NCBI GenBank assembly: GCA_009731375.1
Contig: BJOX01000039.1
Location: 332,655-386,877, forward strand
Origin: Paulinella micropora
Taxonomy: Eukaryota; Cercozoa; Imbricatea; Euglyphida
Direction of reading: 5' to 3'
DNA: 54,223 bases
Below the pieces are notes generated by a model. It did not search any database, was not told where the DNA came from, and saw only the letters and a program-made list of their open reading frames with translations. Made by a program: the position numbers and the translations under genes. Positions within the stretch are counted from its first letter, which is position 1. Each line of letters starts with the position of its first letter. Shown in pieces: positions 1 to 10,139 of the stretch.

Positions 1-2015
1 CACAACAACAACACCCATTACAATCGCAGGACACAGAACAACCACGACCGCATAGTGAACTAAAACGAAAACCGAAAGTAGTTGAGGTTCAGGAACTAGA
101 GGGAGTGAGAGTGAGAGTACTTGCGAGAGAGTGGGGAGAGGAGTGGGCAGAGAAGACATACGGAGCAGGATGGGAGAGTAAAGTACGTTCAGGGATAGTT
201 AAGCAGAAATGTGCTCCCAAAGAGAGATTGAAAGTCAGACGACAACCAAAACCATCTCACTTTGTACAGTTCGAAGATAGGCTAGAGAAGATGCTAGATT
301 CTGAGATAATTAAGTATACGGTAAGGGAGAGCGAGTCCGTATTGCCTGCTGGAGAGTTAGAGAGTGCTATGTTCTGTTATGACAGATGCATGAATGAACC
401 AAATGAATTCTTGCTCTATCTGAACATTCGTCTACCTAAAGAGATAGCTGAGCAGGGTTTGACGGCGAAAGAGTTAGTGCAGGGCATGAAGAAGGAGATT
501 CAATCTCTAAAAGACTTCAAAACATACACTTGGGTTAAATACGACGAAGCCAAAAAGGCTGGAGTCAACAAGATAGTCAGACTGACTTGGGTTCACAAGG
601 TAAAGATAGATGAGAACGGTAGGAAGTTTGTTAAGTCTAGATTAGCTTTGAGAGGAGATATGTTAGAGCCAGGAGTTAGTTTCAATCCAGACCAGTTGTT
701 TGTTCCTTGTGCCTCGCACCGTTCACTGCTCATGGTTGCTATGCTTGCCGCCTGGCATGGCAATAAGCTGTACGGCATAGACTTTAAGAATGCTTATTTA
801 AATGCTCGCATGCAAGACCCGGTATTTGCCTACCCATCTGATGTGATGGATAGAGAGGGCAGAGAGGGTATGATATTGCGTGTTGATGGTGCATTGTATG
901 GCGCGCCGCAGGCAGGGAGAAGGTGGTATGATATTCTAGCCCCTAAGTTAGAGGAACTAGGATTTAGGCTGTTAGACTCAGACTTGTGTATGTTCGTTGA
1001 GAAAGACAAGCCTATCAGTGAAGCGATTATGGGAGTATTTCACGTGGATGACTTAATATTTTCCGCACCAAGCAAAGAAGCTTACGAAAAATTCGCGTCT
1101 GCGTTTGAACAGTATTACCCGTTAAAGAGGTTAGGAGTTGCGAAAGAGTTTAAAGGCATCGAGATCGTGCATGAGAAAGACAGAATAGTCTTGCACCAGC
1201 GAAAATACCAGTTGCAAATTTTACGCGAGACAGGATACGCAAATTCACGTCCGGTCAGTACCCCGGCGGTAGACCAATTACCGGAAGCAATGTCGGATGA
1301 TGCCGGACTGCGTAAGATGTCTATTCCGAGTATATTGGGCAGTTTGCTCTCTTTAGCTAAGATGACGAGGCCAGATATTGAACAAGCACTTAATGCTGCT
1401 AGTGTCATGCAAACCATAGATAAAGGTGTAACCTATGCTATGTTAGGCAGGATTTTACGCTACTTAATCAAGTCTTTTCGCGGTATAGCATTTCACGGGC
1501 CAAAATCCGATCAACAGGGTAAAACCTATCCCAAAGTCACGCTATGGCCTGATGCCGCACACAAAGTATGTCCAAAAACCGGTAAGTCTCGCACAGGTTA
1601 TCTAAACTTGTGGGGAGAAGACCCGATAGGTTGGCTTTCAAAAAGACAGAGTAGAGTTGCACTAAGTTCGAATGACGCGGAAATTTACACCGCTGCTGAG
1701 TGTATTAGAGAGGGATTAGCGGTAGGCCATGTCAGAGAGGAACTCGGAATTCGGCAGAAGGGTGCCGTTGAAATTTTCGAGGATAATTCGCAAACCATTC
1801 TCGCAGGAGAGAGGGGATTATCAGGTCCTCGTACCAAGCATTTACCTTTAGAGCTTCATTTCATACATCACCTTCAGAGAGATGGAGAGATACAGTTTAT
1901 TAAAGTAGGAACTAAGAAGCAGATAGGAGATTTACTCACAAAACCGTTACCGCGCGAGCAGTTTTATTATTTGCTCAATAAATTTACGGTTGAAATTCCG
2001 GAGATCCCGGAATAG
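1..2015 (+). CDS. Ty1/copia retrotransposon Pol, 3' part: reverse transcriptase and RNase H (5' partial)
   Basis: The frame is open from the left window edge (codon phase from base 3) to the TAG at 2013-2015, so the true start and the integrase lie outside. Counting residues from base 105, the copia-type RT shows LTWVHKVK (160-167), GIDFKNAYLN with a catalytic Asp (224-233), LYGAPQAGRRWY (264-275) and FHVDD (312-316), the copia YVDD box with His for Tyr. RNase H follows, with WPDAAH, SSNDAEIYTAAE, EDNSQTI, a TKH motif and IGDLLTKPL near the C-terminus, the usual end of copia Pol. The enzyme copies element RNA into cDNA. No stop or frameshift is seen in the visible 670 codons, so this copy may be fairly young. 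It is followed by a small frame, a purine tract and an LTR in the expected order. Confidence 0.93.
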   Translation, partial: QQQHPLQSQDTEQPRPHSELKRKPKVVEVQELEGVRVRVLAREWGEEWAEKTYGAGWESKVRSGIVKQKCAPKERLKVRRQPKPSHFVQFEDRLEKMLDSEIIKYTVRESESVLPAGELESAMFCYDRCMNEPNEFLLYLNIRLPKEIAEQGLTAKELVQGMKKEIQSLKDFKTYTWVKYDEAKKAGVNKIVRLTWVHKVKIDENGRKFVKSRLALRGDMLEPGVSFNPDQLFVPCASHRSLLMVAMLAAWHGNKLYGIDFKNAYLNARMQDPVFAYPSDVMDREGREGMILRVDGALYGAPQAGRRWYDILAPKLEELGFRLLDSDLCMFVEKDKPISEAIMGVFHVDDLIFSAPSKEAYEKFASAFEQYYPLKRLGVAKEFKGIEIVHEKDRIVLHQRKYQLQILRETGYANSRPVSTPAVDQLPEAMSDDAGLRKMSIPSILGSLLSLAKMTRPDIEQALNAASVMQTIDKGVTYAMLGRILRYLIKSFRGIAFHGPKSDQQGKTYPKVTLWPDAAHKVCPKTGKSRTGYLNLWGEDPIGWLSKRQSRVALSSNDAEIYTAAECIREGLAVGHVREELGIRQKGAVEIFEDNSQTILAGERGLSGPRTKHLPLELHFIHHLQRDGEIQFIKVGTKKQIGDLLTKPLPREQFYYLLNKFTVEIPEIPE

Positions 2016-2065
2016 TTATAGGTGCTTCATATATTTTGTTTTGTGTGAGTCTTCTAGTTTCGTCC

Positions 2066-2335
2066 ATGTCGAGTTGGAGACCTTGGTACTTGAGATCAAT
2101 GCGATGGCTGGACCTGGAGCCGGCCGACCGAATCATCGATCAACATCGGGAGTGGTGGCTTAGCCGTGCGAAGTTAATCAAATTCAAGTACAATCGTTAT
2201 CCGAATCAGGAAATTGAGCAACTTCGAGAAGCAGCCCAAGAGCAAGTGGACGAGGACGGACTGGAGGCGGAGGATCACGAGAAGGCGACCAGCGAGGTTT
2301 ACGACGACGACGTACTACGTGGTGAATTAGACTAG
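2066..2335 (+). CDS. Small acidic ORF after copia pol, unknown function (89 aa)
   Basis: An ATG-initiated frame of 89 codons starts about 50 nt after the pol stop and ends TAG. The product is Trp- and Arg-rich at the N-terminus (MSSWRPWYLRSMRW) and strongly acidic at the C-terminus, with no family I recognise. It lies between pol and the purine tract before the LTR, so it belongs to the copia element rather than to a host gene. It could be an accessory frame or chance openness. The amino acid mix looks protein-like and the frame is not low-complexity. Confidence 0.35.
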   Translation: MSSWRPWYLRSMRWLDLEPADRIIDQHREWWLSRAKLIKFKYNRYPNQEIEQLREAAQEQVDEDGLEAEDHEKATSEVYDDDVLRGELD

Positions 2336-2600
2336 CCCTTTGGCGGGCCAGGTGGCAGGTGGCAGACGTACCAGATTTTTCTGGTGGCAGGAACGGCCAC
2401 ATAGTCTCATACTTTTATTTTGTCGCGTAACACGTGAATCTATCCTCTTTCCTCCTATCCCTATCACACTCACAGCACTTCGGATATTTAGTTTTTAGTG
2501 ACTTTCGATACCCTTCGGGAAGTGCTTGCAATTTTTGAAATTGCACCAGAACTTGACTATAAGACTTTCACAACGGATAGATAGTATTGACAAAATAACT

Positions 2601-2609
2601 AAGGGGGAG
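2601..2609 (+). other. Putative polypurine tract of the copia element
   Basis: AAGGGGGAG directly precedes the point where similarity to a second, inverted LTR copy begins (CGTTAGTC). A purine run just before the 3' LTR is the plus-strand priming site in LTR elements. The role is inferred from position and composition. Confidence 0.6.
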
Positions 2610-2945
2610 CGTTAGTCATAACTATTTTAACCACCGTTACCTGGATAGTTAATTTGTCAATTGGCCGGACAGTAACTATTACCAATATAGACTGGGAACG
2701 TTATTAATACTTCAAGTGCCAGTCAATAATATATCAGTCTTATAATCCACTCAACTGAGTAGTTAGACAGGGTTAGCGCGACAACCAGTAGCTGAGTTAG
2801 TTTCGTGACGTGGCAGCTTTCTGCTACGGTTTCAGTTCTGCGATACATACGTGTTATTAAAGCGTGTATCTAACCTGCGTAGATAGCCTCGGACTTGTTA
2901 GGTAGCCAGGAGAGATCTTGCAAAAGATCGGTAAATGTTCCCGTT
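2610..2945 (+). repeat. 3' LTR of the copia element (at least this far)
   Basis: The segment starts right after the purine tract and aligns, with many substitutions, to the reverse complement of 3262-3537. Shared blocks include GTTAGTC, CACCGTTAC/ACCGTTAC, GGATAGTT, ATTTGTCAAT, CGGACAGT, GAGTTAGTTT-like, GTTATTAAAG and GATCGGTAAA. The outer end is set by the PPT junction. The inner end is only where similarity fades, so the LTR could be longer. Canonical TG..CA termini are not evident: the start reads CGTTAG in both copies. Confidence 0.6.
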
Positions 2946-3261
2946 GCCCTAAATGGGTCACGGTGGTCGCACAACGTATTCTCTGAGTCTGGTTCATCTG
3001 GCAACTCCCTCTCCTCAATCTCCATTGCTTTCGCTGGGTCATAAGGGTATTTAACCTTTGCTTTTGCATGGTCATCAAATGCCAGCGTAACACACTCACC
3101 CGGGTGATGCCAGGCACTGATGCCTTTGGCATAGTTCACTAGCTTGTAACCGGGAAGTCGGAATAATTCCGAGTGGTACCATCCAACGGCAGGATGTATT
3201 ATACTCTTGCTTTAAACACACTGTTTTCTCAGTTCCAAGGCTCATAACCTTTGGGAAGCTA
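2946..3261. other. Spacer between two inverted LTR copies; one open frame on the minus strand
   Basis: No recognised domain. A minus-strand frame (about 2870-3139, with no ATG that I can justify) reads a plausible mixed-composition peptide including YAKGISAWHHPGECV and DLLQDLSWLP. Its last third is antisense to the LTR at 2610-2945, so it may be Gag remnant or chance. Confidence 0.25.
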
Positions 3262-3537
3262 CCGTGCCATCGCCGCCGGTGGAACCTTTACCGATCCTTT
3301 TCAGGATCTATCCGGGCTACCTAGCAAGACTATCACGCAGTATGGAAACGCACTTTAATAACTAGTATAAAAAAAGAACTGACTCTTTGACTTCCACGTC
3401 ACTGTGACAAACTAACTTAGGTACTGGTCTGTCGCATTTTCAGTTAACATTGGTATTAATGACTGTCCGTGCTATTGACAAATCAACTATCCAAGTAACG
3501 GTGAATTAAATTGAAATAGCTACGACTAACGAGCTCT
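3262..3537 (-). repeat. Diverged copia LTR fragment in inverted orientation
   Basis: Read on the minus strand from 3537 downward, this segment aligns with the LTR at 2610-2945, starting at the same CGTTAGTC and ending near GATCGGTAAA. By eye identity is roughly 65-75% with small indels, so the two are old relatives and not the two LTRs of one recent insertion. No internal copia region is attached, so a solo or truncated LTR is the simplest reading. Confidence 0.6.
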
Positions 3538-3573
3538 TCTGCCCGCGTTCGGCATAACCGGCTATGGTATATA

Positions 3574-3768
3574 TTTTTGCCTGCGTACTCCGAGTCGGAG
3601 GCTCCTGACTCGGAATTTAATCCATGTGAGTTGGTGTTTGCAAATGTCAAACAATTTTTGCGAACTCACAGGGGACAGGGAACTTTTTTAGCTAAAATTT
3701 ACAGGGCTTTTGCAAACGCAACCAGTTTGCGATCTGTAGCTGCGCAGTACGGACATTGTATTCCATAA
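3574..3768 (+). pseudogene. DDE transposase C-terminal fragment (IS630/Tc1-mariner-like)
   Basis: The frame reads LPAYS, then a six-residue acidic insertion, then FNPCELVFANVKQFLR, followed by an Arg/Gly turn and helices to TAA at 3766-3768. The pattern LPxYSP..xNPxExxxxxxKxxLR is the third catalytic block of DDE_3-type transposases, and the Glu of NPCE is the third acidic residue. The first two Asp blocks and any start codon are missing upstream, where copia LTR sequence lies. It is a truncated remnant of about 64 codons. Confidence 0.72.
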
Positions 3769-4042
3769 CTTGATATTTTTAAATCAGTATGGTGTTAAGT
3801 ATTATTAATATTAATATTAATAATATATAATAATATTTATTTTCTCAACCAAAACAAAAAAATTCATTTATTTAATGATATTAATAATACTGGTATTAAA
3901 ATAATATGGCCAAAAATTCTCCAACAAAACTCAAAACATCGAAAATAAAAAAAATCAATGAAAAATAAAATTTCAACCAAAACCAAAAAAATAACTCAAA
4001 ACTGAAAAACTAATTTTTTTTTGTTGTCTTGAATGTCAACAG
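3769..4042. other. AT-rich stretch without recognisable feature
   Basis: Very A+T-rich sequence with short TTAATA and AAAAT runs. I see no coding frame or structured repeat. Confidence 0.5.
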
Positions 4043-4096
4043 CAATATTATTATTATTATTATTATTATGATTATTATTATTATCATTGTTATTAT

Positions 4097-4367
4097 GGAC
4101 ACCGTGATAGCCCAGTGGTCAAGTTCTACCATCTGGGCCCTGTCGCCAGTTCGATTCCCGTCGGTGCCACCAGTATTTTCATTGAACAACCGGTCTATTT
4201 CTGGACCAGTATTTTCATTGAACATACCGGCCCGTCTGGAAGTGTTGGAACTGCCCTTGCGGGGGTGTCATTAGAGCTTATCGTCAATTCTTCGTACTCC
4301 CCTCACGGGTGAGACGATGGAGGCGCATGTGCAGAAATGCATCAGCCATTGACAGAGAAGCACTATC
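4097..4367 (+). mobile_element. tRNA-derived SINE, copy 1 (full head, ATT tail)
   Basis: The 5' head (4098-4172) looks like a tRNA. It has an A-box (TAGCCCAGTGG), a B-box (AGTTCGATTCC), a 3' acceptor strand CGGTGCC followed by ACCA, and a 5' strand GACACCG that pairs with it except at one position. The T stem contains mismatches, so it is not a working tRNA. The body has two copies of a CCAGTATTTTCATTGAAC unit and ends at GACAGAGAAGCACTAT, directly followed by (ATT)n. A second, head-truncated copy lies at 15379-15608. A pol III promoter head, a unique body and a simple-repeat tail are the marks of a SINE. Confidence 0.82.
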
Positions 4368-4530
4368 ATTGTTATTATTATTATTATTATTATTGTTATT
4401 ATTATCATTATTATTATTATTACTATTATTATTATTATTATCATTATTATCATTATTATTATTATTATTATGATTATTATTATTATTATTATTACTATTA
4501 CTATTATGATTATTATTATTATTATTATTT
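4368..4530 (+). repeat. (ATT)n microsatellite, tail of SINE copy 1
   Basis: About 160 bp of imperfect ATT repeat with scattered G and C substitutions, starting exactly at the SINE end. Another (ATT)n block (about 4046-4096) precedes the SINE, so the element is embedded in the microsatellite. Confidence 0.85.
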
Positions 4531-4760
4531 TACACTTCGTGTTTTCTCTTTTTGTATCTCTTGATACCTCTTCCATTTATCTCTTCTGCTTCCCACTCAG
4601 CTCTACGAGTGGCAAGTATTCTATTCAAACAGTGCTTGCGTAAATAGAAACTTGCCACTCGTGAGAGTGAGTGGGAAGACGAAGTATGAGAAGTTATGAA
4701 AAGCTGACTCTACAGCGTCAAAAAGGAAGAGTATACAAAGAAGGAAAACAGTGAAGTGTA
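4531..4760. mobile_element. Foldback (MITE-like) element, about 230 bp
   Basis: The two halves are inverted copies. The outer tips are TACACTTCGTGTTTTC at the left and, read in reverse complement, TACACTTCACTGTTTTC at the right. Inner arms near 4588-4616 and 4650-4678 pair over about 28 bp around a short loop (CCCACTC / GAGTGGG blocks). There is no coding capacity. Long imperfect terminal inverted repeats without an ORF suggest a MITE or foldback transposon. Target duplications are not clear because the left side is (ATT)n. Confidence 0.65.
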
Positions 4761-5049
4761 AAAGAAAAGAAAAGTTGAAGAAAGAAAAATAATAAAGTGA
4801 CTCTTCAGAGCCAAAAAAAAGAACAAAACGAGAGGGCGTGATGATTGCCGAGTTCTAGAGACGTCACTCGAAAGGACAAAAGAGTCCCGGCAAACTGCCT
4901 TTAAGTTCAAAATGTTTGAAATGATGTCGGCCGGGGTGGGGCGGGGGGGGGGGGGGGGGGGGAAAAAAATTTTTTTTTCCCCCCCCCCCCCCCCCCCCCC
5001 CCCCCCNNNNNNNNNNTCAGGGATAATAATAATAGTAATAATAATAATA

Positions 5050-5093
<44 letters not shown>

Positions 5094-5121
5094 AATATAT
5101 ATATATATATACATATAGATG

Positions 5122-5152
<31 letters not shown>

Positions 5153-5427
5153 CGGGCCGGCTAGTAAAACCACACCTGCACACCTTCCTCCAACACATGC
5201 CACACCTGCCACTGCTATTGAAACCACACCTGCCACGGGCCCGGTAAATTAATATTACAGTAGCCATCAATTGCGCAGATGCAGCTGACCATCTAACACA
5301 GCTGCAGCCAGCATGTCTCATCATCAGCATTGCAACGTCGCATGTAGCAGACTAGGCAGTTGGACAGCGCTAGCAGTCCCTTTTGAATATATGTCCTCAA
5401 CCCTGAGAAGCCAGGGAAAATTTTAGG
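4761..5427. other. Non-coding stretch with N gap, homopolymers and a short copy of Kelch-gene sequence
   Basis: It contains poly-G (about 4931-4961), poly-T, poly-C up to a 10-N gap (5007-5016), an (AAT)n block (about 5022-5095), (AT)n and (GT)n. Near 5287-5310 the sequence ACCATCTAACACAGCTGCAG repeats a stretch of the Kelch coding region at 5575-5594. This is a small partial duplication downstream of that gene. No gene is recognised. Confidence 0.6.
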
Positions 5428-7384
5428 CTAGTTTATCACCACAGCAGTAGCACAGTAACGTACAGTCGACATTGGCGCCACGTATTCCCAGCGATTGGTC
5501 GCAGGATCATACCGCTCCACTGAGGATAAATAGGTGCCGTTATGGCCACCCATTACGTAGATCATACCGCTCGGACCATCTAACACAGCTGCAGCCGGAC
5601 TGCATCGTTTGGATTGCATCGACGCTACCTCCTGCCAGCTGTTTAGTCTCGGGTCAAAGCGCTCAACAGTAGACAAGTATGAAGAGCCATCCCAGCCTCC
5701 CAATGCATACAAATACCCGTTACATACCACTGCCGCACAGCCCCGTCTCTTGGTGCTCATGGATGCAACCAAATCCCAGCCGTTGCTTGCCGGATCGTAC
5801 CTCTCCGCCGTTCTCAAAGTCTCCTTCCCATCCCAGCCACCAACAACATAGAACAAACCATCCAGCACGGCTCCCCCAGTAAAGCCACAACGGTAGGTCA
5901 TCGGAGCCAAATCTTGCACTTGATTAGCTCCAGGATCAAAACTAATTAGGGACGAGAGATATCCTTTGCCATCAAAGCCGCCCGCCAAGTACAACCTGTC
6001 GTTTAGAGAAGCCATTGCATAGCTTTGTCGAGAAGTTGGCAAAGAAGCCGTCAGTTCCCAGCGCCCTATGTATGCATGTATGTATGTATGTATCTACGTA
6101 TGTAATACATACATACATGCATACATACGTACGTGCATACATACGTACATACGTACGTACGTACGTATGTATGCATGTATGTATGTATGTATGCATGCAT
6201 GTATGTATGTGTGTATGTATGTATGTATGTATGTATGTATGAATGCATGTATGTACATCAGTACATTTTACCGCTCTTGGGACTGAAACACTCCACCGAG
6301 TTCAACACCGAGTTCGACGATATGCCACACCGTCCTCCGACCGCGTAGATCTTCCCGCCCAACACCAAACTGCCATGACTGTCTCGCTTGCAGTTCATGG
6401 ACGTCACTGCCTCCCACCTATTCTTCGCCACGTCGTATCTTTCCACGCTGGAAAACGCTGCATTCGGGTTACCCACTACCGACGTGCCGCCCATCACGTA
6501 GATGCCCCGCCCGCCTGCATCATGCGTAGGCACCATCCGCACCTCCAGCCCCTCGCTCGAGGTCTCCTTCACCAGCTCCACCCACGTACTGACCCGCTGC
6601 ACCTTCACCATGATCTCCACCTCGCTCTTGCCCTCTAGTTCCTTCAAGAGTTTTTTGTGTTTCCCAATCACGGCATGCACGTTGAAAAGCTGCTCCGCAA
6701 GTGATTCTACTCCCTCCCCTTGTCTTTCCTGGATCTTGCTTCCTAGTGCCACTACCTCCTTCTCCAGCCCTGCAATGTCTGCCTTTCGCTTTTCAATCTC
6801 GTGCGCCAGGCTCTCTCTCGCTTCCCTAGTCGCAGCGTCCAGGCCCGCCGCGATTTCTTGCACACGCTTCACTGACAAGCTGCCTCGCACACGGTCAAGC
6901 GTCAGTTCGTAAATATCAGCGCCGGGCTTCTCCTCTGCGAAGCGAGTTACTCTCTCATCTCGGTCTTCCGCCAGTTTTTTGAGCTGCTCCAACGAGGTAA
7001 GCATATCCGCACACAGCTTGACTGCGTCCAGGTCGTGCACAACGTCATGGGAAGACACTGCAGAGGTGACCACGGGGACATCATCATCGTCGAGACTGCG
7101 AGCTGGGGAGCTGGCCACGAAAGAGGAAGATGGATAGGAAGTGCGACGCTTCTTGCTTGACGGCGGCAGGGACATTGAAAACAGCCCTGGTCGAAGTTTG
7201 AAGCCAGTCAGGAAACTCACTAAAGGAAAGAAGCACTTGCTATGCTACTGCTGCTGCTGCTGCTAATACTACTACTACTACTACTACAACTACTACTACT
7301 ACAACTACTACTACTACTACTAGTACTGCTGCTGCTGCTGCTGCAAACCTCCCTAGTACCAGGCGGGGCCAGGGCTCGTTCCAT
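5428..7384 (-). CDS. Kelch-repeat protein with N-terminal coiled coil (3 exons, about 536 aa)
   Basis: The proposed minus-strand join is 7384-7360, 7219-6272, 6065-5428, stop at 5428-5430. The introns are 7359-7220 (GTACTA..TTTAG, holding CTG/CTA repeats) and 6271-6066 (GTAAAA..CATAG, an ATGT/ATAC microsatellite). Joining across the second intron gives an unbroken Kelch motif (PKSGRWELTASLP). The middle exon has no good ATG at its left limit but does have a clear acceptor, so I place the start in a 25-nt first exon (MERALAPP). An internal ATG at 7175 is the alternative. The first third has Ser-rich sequence and heptad-like Glu/Lys/Leu helices; the rest holds six Kelch repeats with double-Gly signatures (YVMGG, YAVGG, YLAGG, YVVGG, YALGG, YVMGG) and spaced Tyr/Trp, consistent with one six-bladed beta-propeller. 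No BTB domain is seen. The propeller is a protein-interaction fold; the partner is unknown. Confidence 0.88.
6066..6271 (-). repeat. Intron of the Kelch gene, almost wholly (ATGT/ATAC)n microsatellite
   Basis: The 206-nt intron has its donor GTAAAA at 6271-6266 and acceptor AG at 6067-6066 on the minus strand. Its interior is a run of ATGT, ACGT and ATAC tetramers with partial palindromic symmetry. Confidence 0.8.
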
Positions 7385-7634
7385 AAGCGCCCCTTGCAGA
7401 ACGAGCTCCCACCTCCATTACACAGGACCCAGTAAGCAGATGAGTTTCGAGACTGTTCGACAGTCTAGTATAAACCGACAGAGCACTGTGGGTTTTATTC
7501 CGGGCTCAACAAGCGAGAAAGGGCACCCTGAGGGAACAGGATTGTGTTGTGCTTCCCGTCGCTATTTCGGCATGTGACTTATCGGCGTATGGCTAGGCAC
7601 AAATAAGGCACCCCACCACGGGCCCAGCACACCC
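7385..7634. other. Region upstream of the Kelch gene
   Basis: About 250 bp of mixed-composition sequence between the proposed Kelch start and a (GATA)n array. It presumably contains the 5' UTR and promoter, but I see no TATA box or named motif that I can defend. Confidence 0.3.
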
Positions 7635-7680
<46 letters not shown>

Positions 7681-7755
7681 GTAGATAGATAGGTAGGTAG
7701 GTAGGTAGGTAGGTGGATAGATAGATAGATAAATAGATAGATAGATAGATAGATG

Positions 7756-7788
<33 letters not shown>

Positions 7789-7955
7789 TAGGTAGGTGGG
7801 TAAATAGATAGGTAGATAGACAATAGATAGATAGATAGATAGATAGATAGGTGGATGGATGGATGGATGGATGGATAGATAGGTAGGTAGGTAGGTAGGT
7901 AGGTGGGTAGGTAGGTAGGTAGGTAGGTAGGTAGACAGATAGATAGATGAGATGT
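7635..7955 (+). repeat. (GATA)n/(GGTA)n microsatellite
   Basis: About 320 bp of GATA tetramers interspersed with GGTA and GGAT variants. It runs directly into the 110-bp unit that is repeated in inverted orientation at 10140-10253. Confidence 0.9.
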
Positions 7956-8052
7956 CGCAAAGGAATGTAGTCCTTGCAAAGGAACGCAGTTTCACATCAA
8001 ACAATAATTTGTGTACTGTGCATGTGTCCGGGATGGGAATCACGGGTAGACT
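7940..8052 (-). repeat. 110-bp inverted dispersed repeat, copy 1
   Basis: The reverse complement of this segment matches 10140-10253 with no difference I can find by eye, from AGTCTACCCGTGATTCCC to TTTGCGACATCTCATCTATC. One side of each copy continues in the GATA/TATC microsatellite. Confidence 0.9.
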
Positions 8053-9318
8053 GTGTTCTGGAAAAAGAAGAGGAGGAAGGACGTTGAAGAAAAAGGCAAT
8101 CTAGGAATGGAGAGTGGGAGGATAAGGAAGAAGAGAAAGAAAAGGAAGCCGTTAGTCCAAGTGTTTTGAGCACCGTAAGCTTGCGCAAGCTACAATGATG
8201 ACATTGTATGAGGCCTAAACCCCCGCAGGGACCTAGCCCGGGCTATGCAACACTGGACGGCTATGATGGAATAGATAGATGGATAGATAGATAGATAGAT
8301 AGATTAGATAGATTAGATGGATAGATGGATAGATAGATAGATAGATAGATAGAAAAAAGGATATACATATTTAGAAAGAAAGTAAATATGAGGGGAGAGT
8401 ACACGAAGGACCATCAGACTGCCTAAACCTGGGGCTTAGTCCCCATCTCCAGCCCACTGCCCAGTACCTTCTGGTTACGGGGTGGAATGGATGCTATATC
8501 CTCGGATATGCGCTGATAGACCAAACATACATATCTATCTATCTTTCTATATTTAGTCTTAATTTTTCGTTACTAGTTCAACTTCCCTTCTTTTCTTTCT
8601 CTTCTTTTCTTCATTTCTCTCTCATTTTTTCTTTAGTTCTTTTCCATTTCCTGGTAAATGAACTAGTTCAACTTTTTCCTTTACAATTTCTGCCCATTTT
8701 TGAAATCCTTAAATGCCGGAAGAAAAAGATGGCCTGGTTGACATGGTTGACAAACCAGGCAACCAGGCAGTGTAGTACGGAAGAGGATAAAATTGAGCAA
8801 TATGACGGTGGCCACCTCGACCACATCTAATCATTGTGCACGGCGCAGTGTTCAGAAAAATTTTGGGATGTTTTCCCACCCAAAAAAAGGTGAGTGTTCT
8901 TGAAAATTTTTTGGGATTTTACTCCAATGTCAAAACAAGGAGCGGCGCGAAAAAATTTCCGTTTTCTTTCCCGAATTGACCGCATTCTTAGCCACTTTCC
9001 GGCTTTTAGCCAAGGGGTGGTTGTTATACTCCGTCCGGACCCTGTTGACGAAAGAAAATTTTTTCAGACGCCAATCCAAGGAGGGGAATTTGCCTCCGTC
9101 CCACCTACTGTAACTTTCTGAAAAAAGTTTTTTCAAGTCAACGCTAGTGCAACTTTCAAGTCCCTATACTTCTGTTCTACCTTGCAGTCTCTTCCCTGTT
9201 CTTGCCTTGTTGCGTTGCGCAGGCCTTCTGTTTTTTTCTTTCTTTCTCTTTCTGTCATTCTATCGATGGATAGTGGATCGATAGTACTATCGAATCAAAA
9301 CTTCTTTCTATCGTCCTT
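8053..9318. other. Unique and short-repeat sequence, no gene recognised
   Basis: It includes a second GATA block (about 8271-8353) and Pu/Py-rich tracts. Two segments resemble others in the window: 8418-8470 resembles 13204-13260 (gggct..gcccatctc..gcccgctgcc), and 8478-8535 resembles 11488-11545 (CGGATATGC..CTGATAGACCAA). All border TATC-type microsatellites, so they look like decayed dispersed repeats. No frame is convincing. Confidence 0.45.
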
Positions 9319-9326
9319 TCTTTCTT

Positions 9327-9417
<91 letters not shown>

Positions 9418-9418
9418 G

Positions 9419-9459
<41 letters not shown>

Positions 9460-9560
9460 ATATCTATCTATCTATCTGTCTGTCTATCTATGTATCTGCC
9501 TATCTATCTATCCATCCATCAATCTATCTATCTATCTATCTATTTATCTATCTATCTACA

Positions 9561-9601
<41 letters not shown>

Positions 9602-9621
9602 GTCTATCTATCTATCTATCC

Positions 9622-9685
<64 letters not shown>

Positions 9686-9715
9686 CCATCTATCCATCCA
9701 TCCATCCATCCATCC

Positions 9716-9750
<35 letters not shown>

Positions 9751-9791
9751 CATCTATCTATCCATCTTTCTATCCATCTAGCCATGTAGCC

Positions 9792-9875
<84 letters not shown>

Positions 9876-9909
9876 GTCTGTCTGTCTATCTATCTATCTA
9901 CCTATCTAC

Positions 9910-9962
<53 letters not shown>

Positions 9963-10044
9963 CATCTATCTATCTATCTATCTATCTATCTGTCTATCTA
10001 TGTACCTATCTACCTATCTATCTATCCACCTATCTACCTGTCTA

Positions 10045-10080
<36 letters not shown>

Positions 10081-10088
10081 TCTATCTG

Positions 10089-10139
<51 letters not shown>
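9319..10139 (+). repeat. (TATC)n microsatellite, about 820 bp
   Basis: A nearly continuous array of CTAT tetramers with CTGT, CCAT and CTAC variants. Translation in any frame gives YLSI-type repeats, so frames here are artefacts. Confidence 0.95.

Noticed and set aside
4098-4172. A functional tRNA gene
   Set aside because: The A and B boxes and acceptor end are good, but the T stem has mismatches, no clean anticodon arm forms, and the sequence continues into a repeated SINE body.
8894-9136. Frames of 68-75 codons on both strands
   Set aside because: They lie in a poly-T/poly-A-rich intergenic segment, with no homology or splice support.
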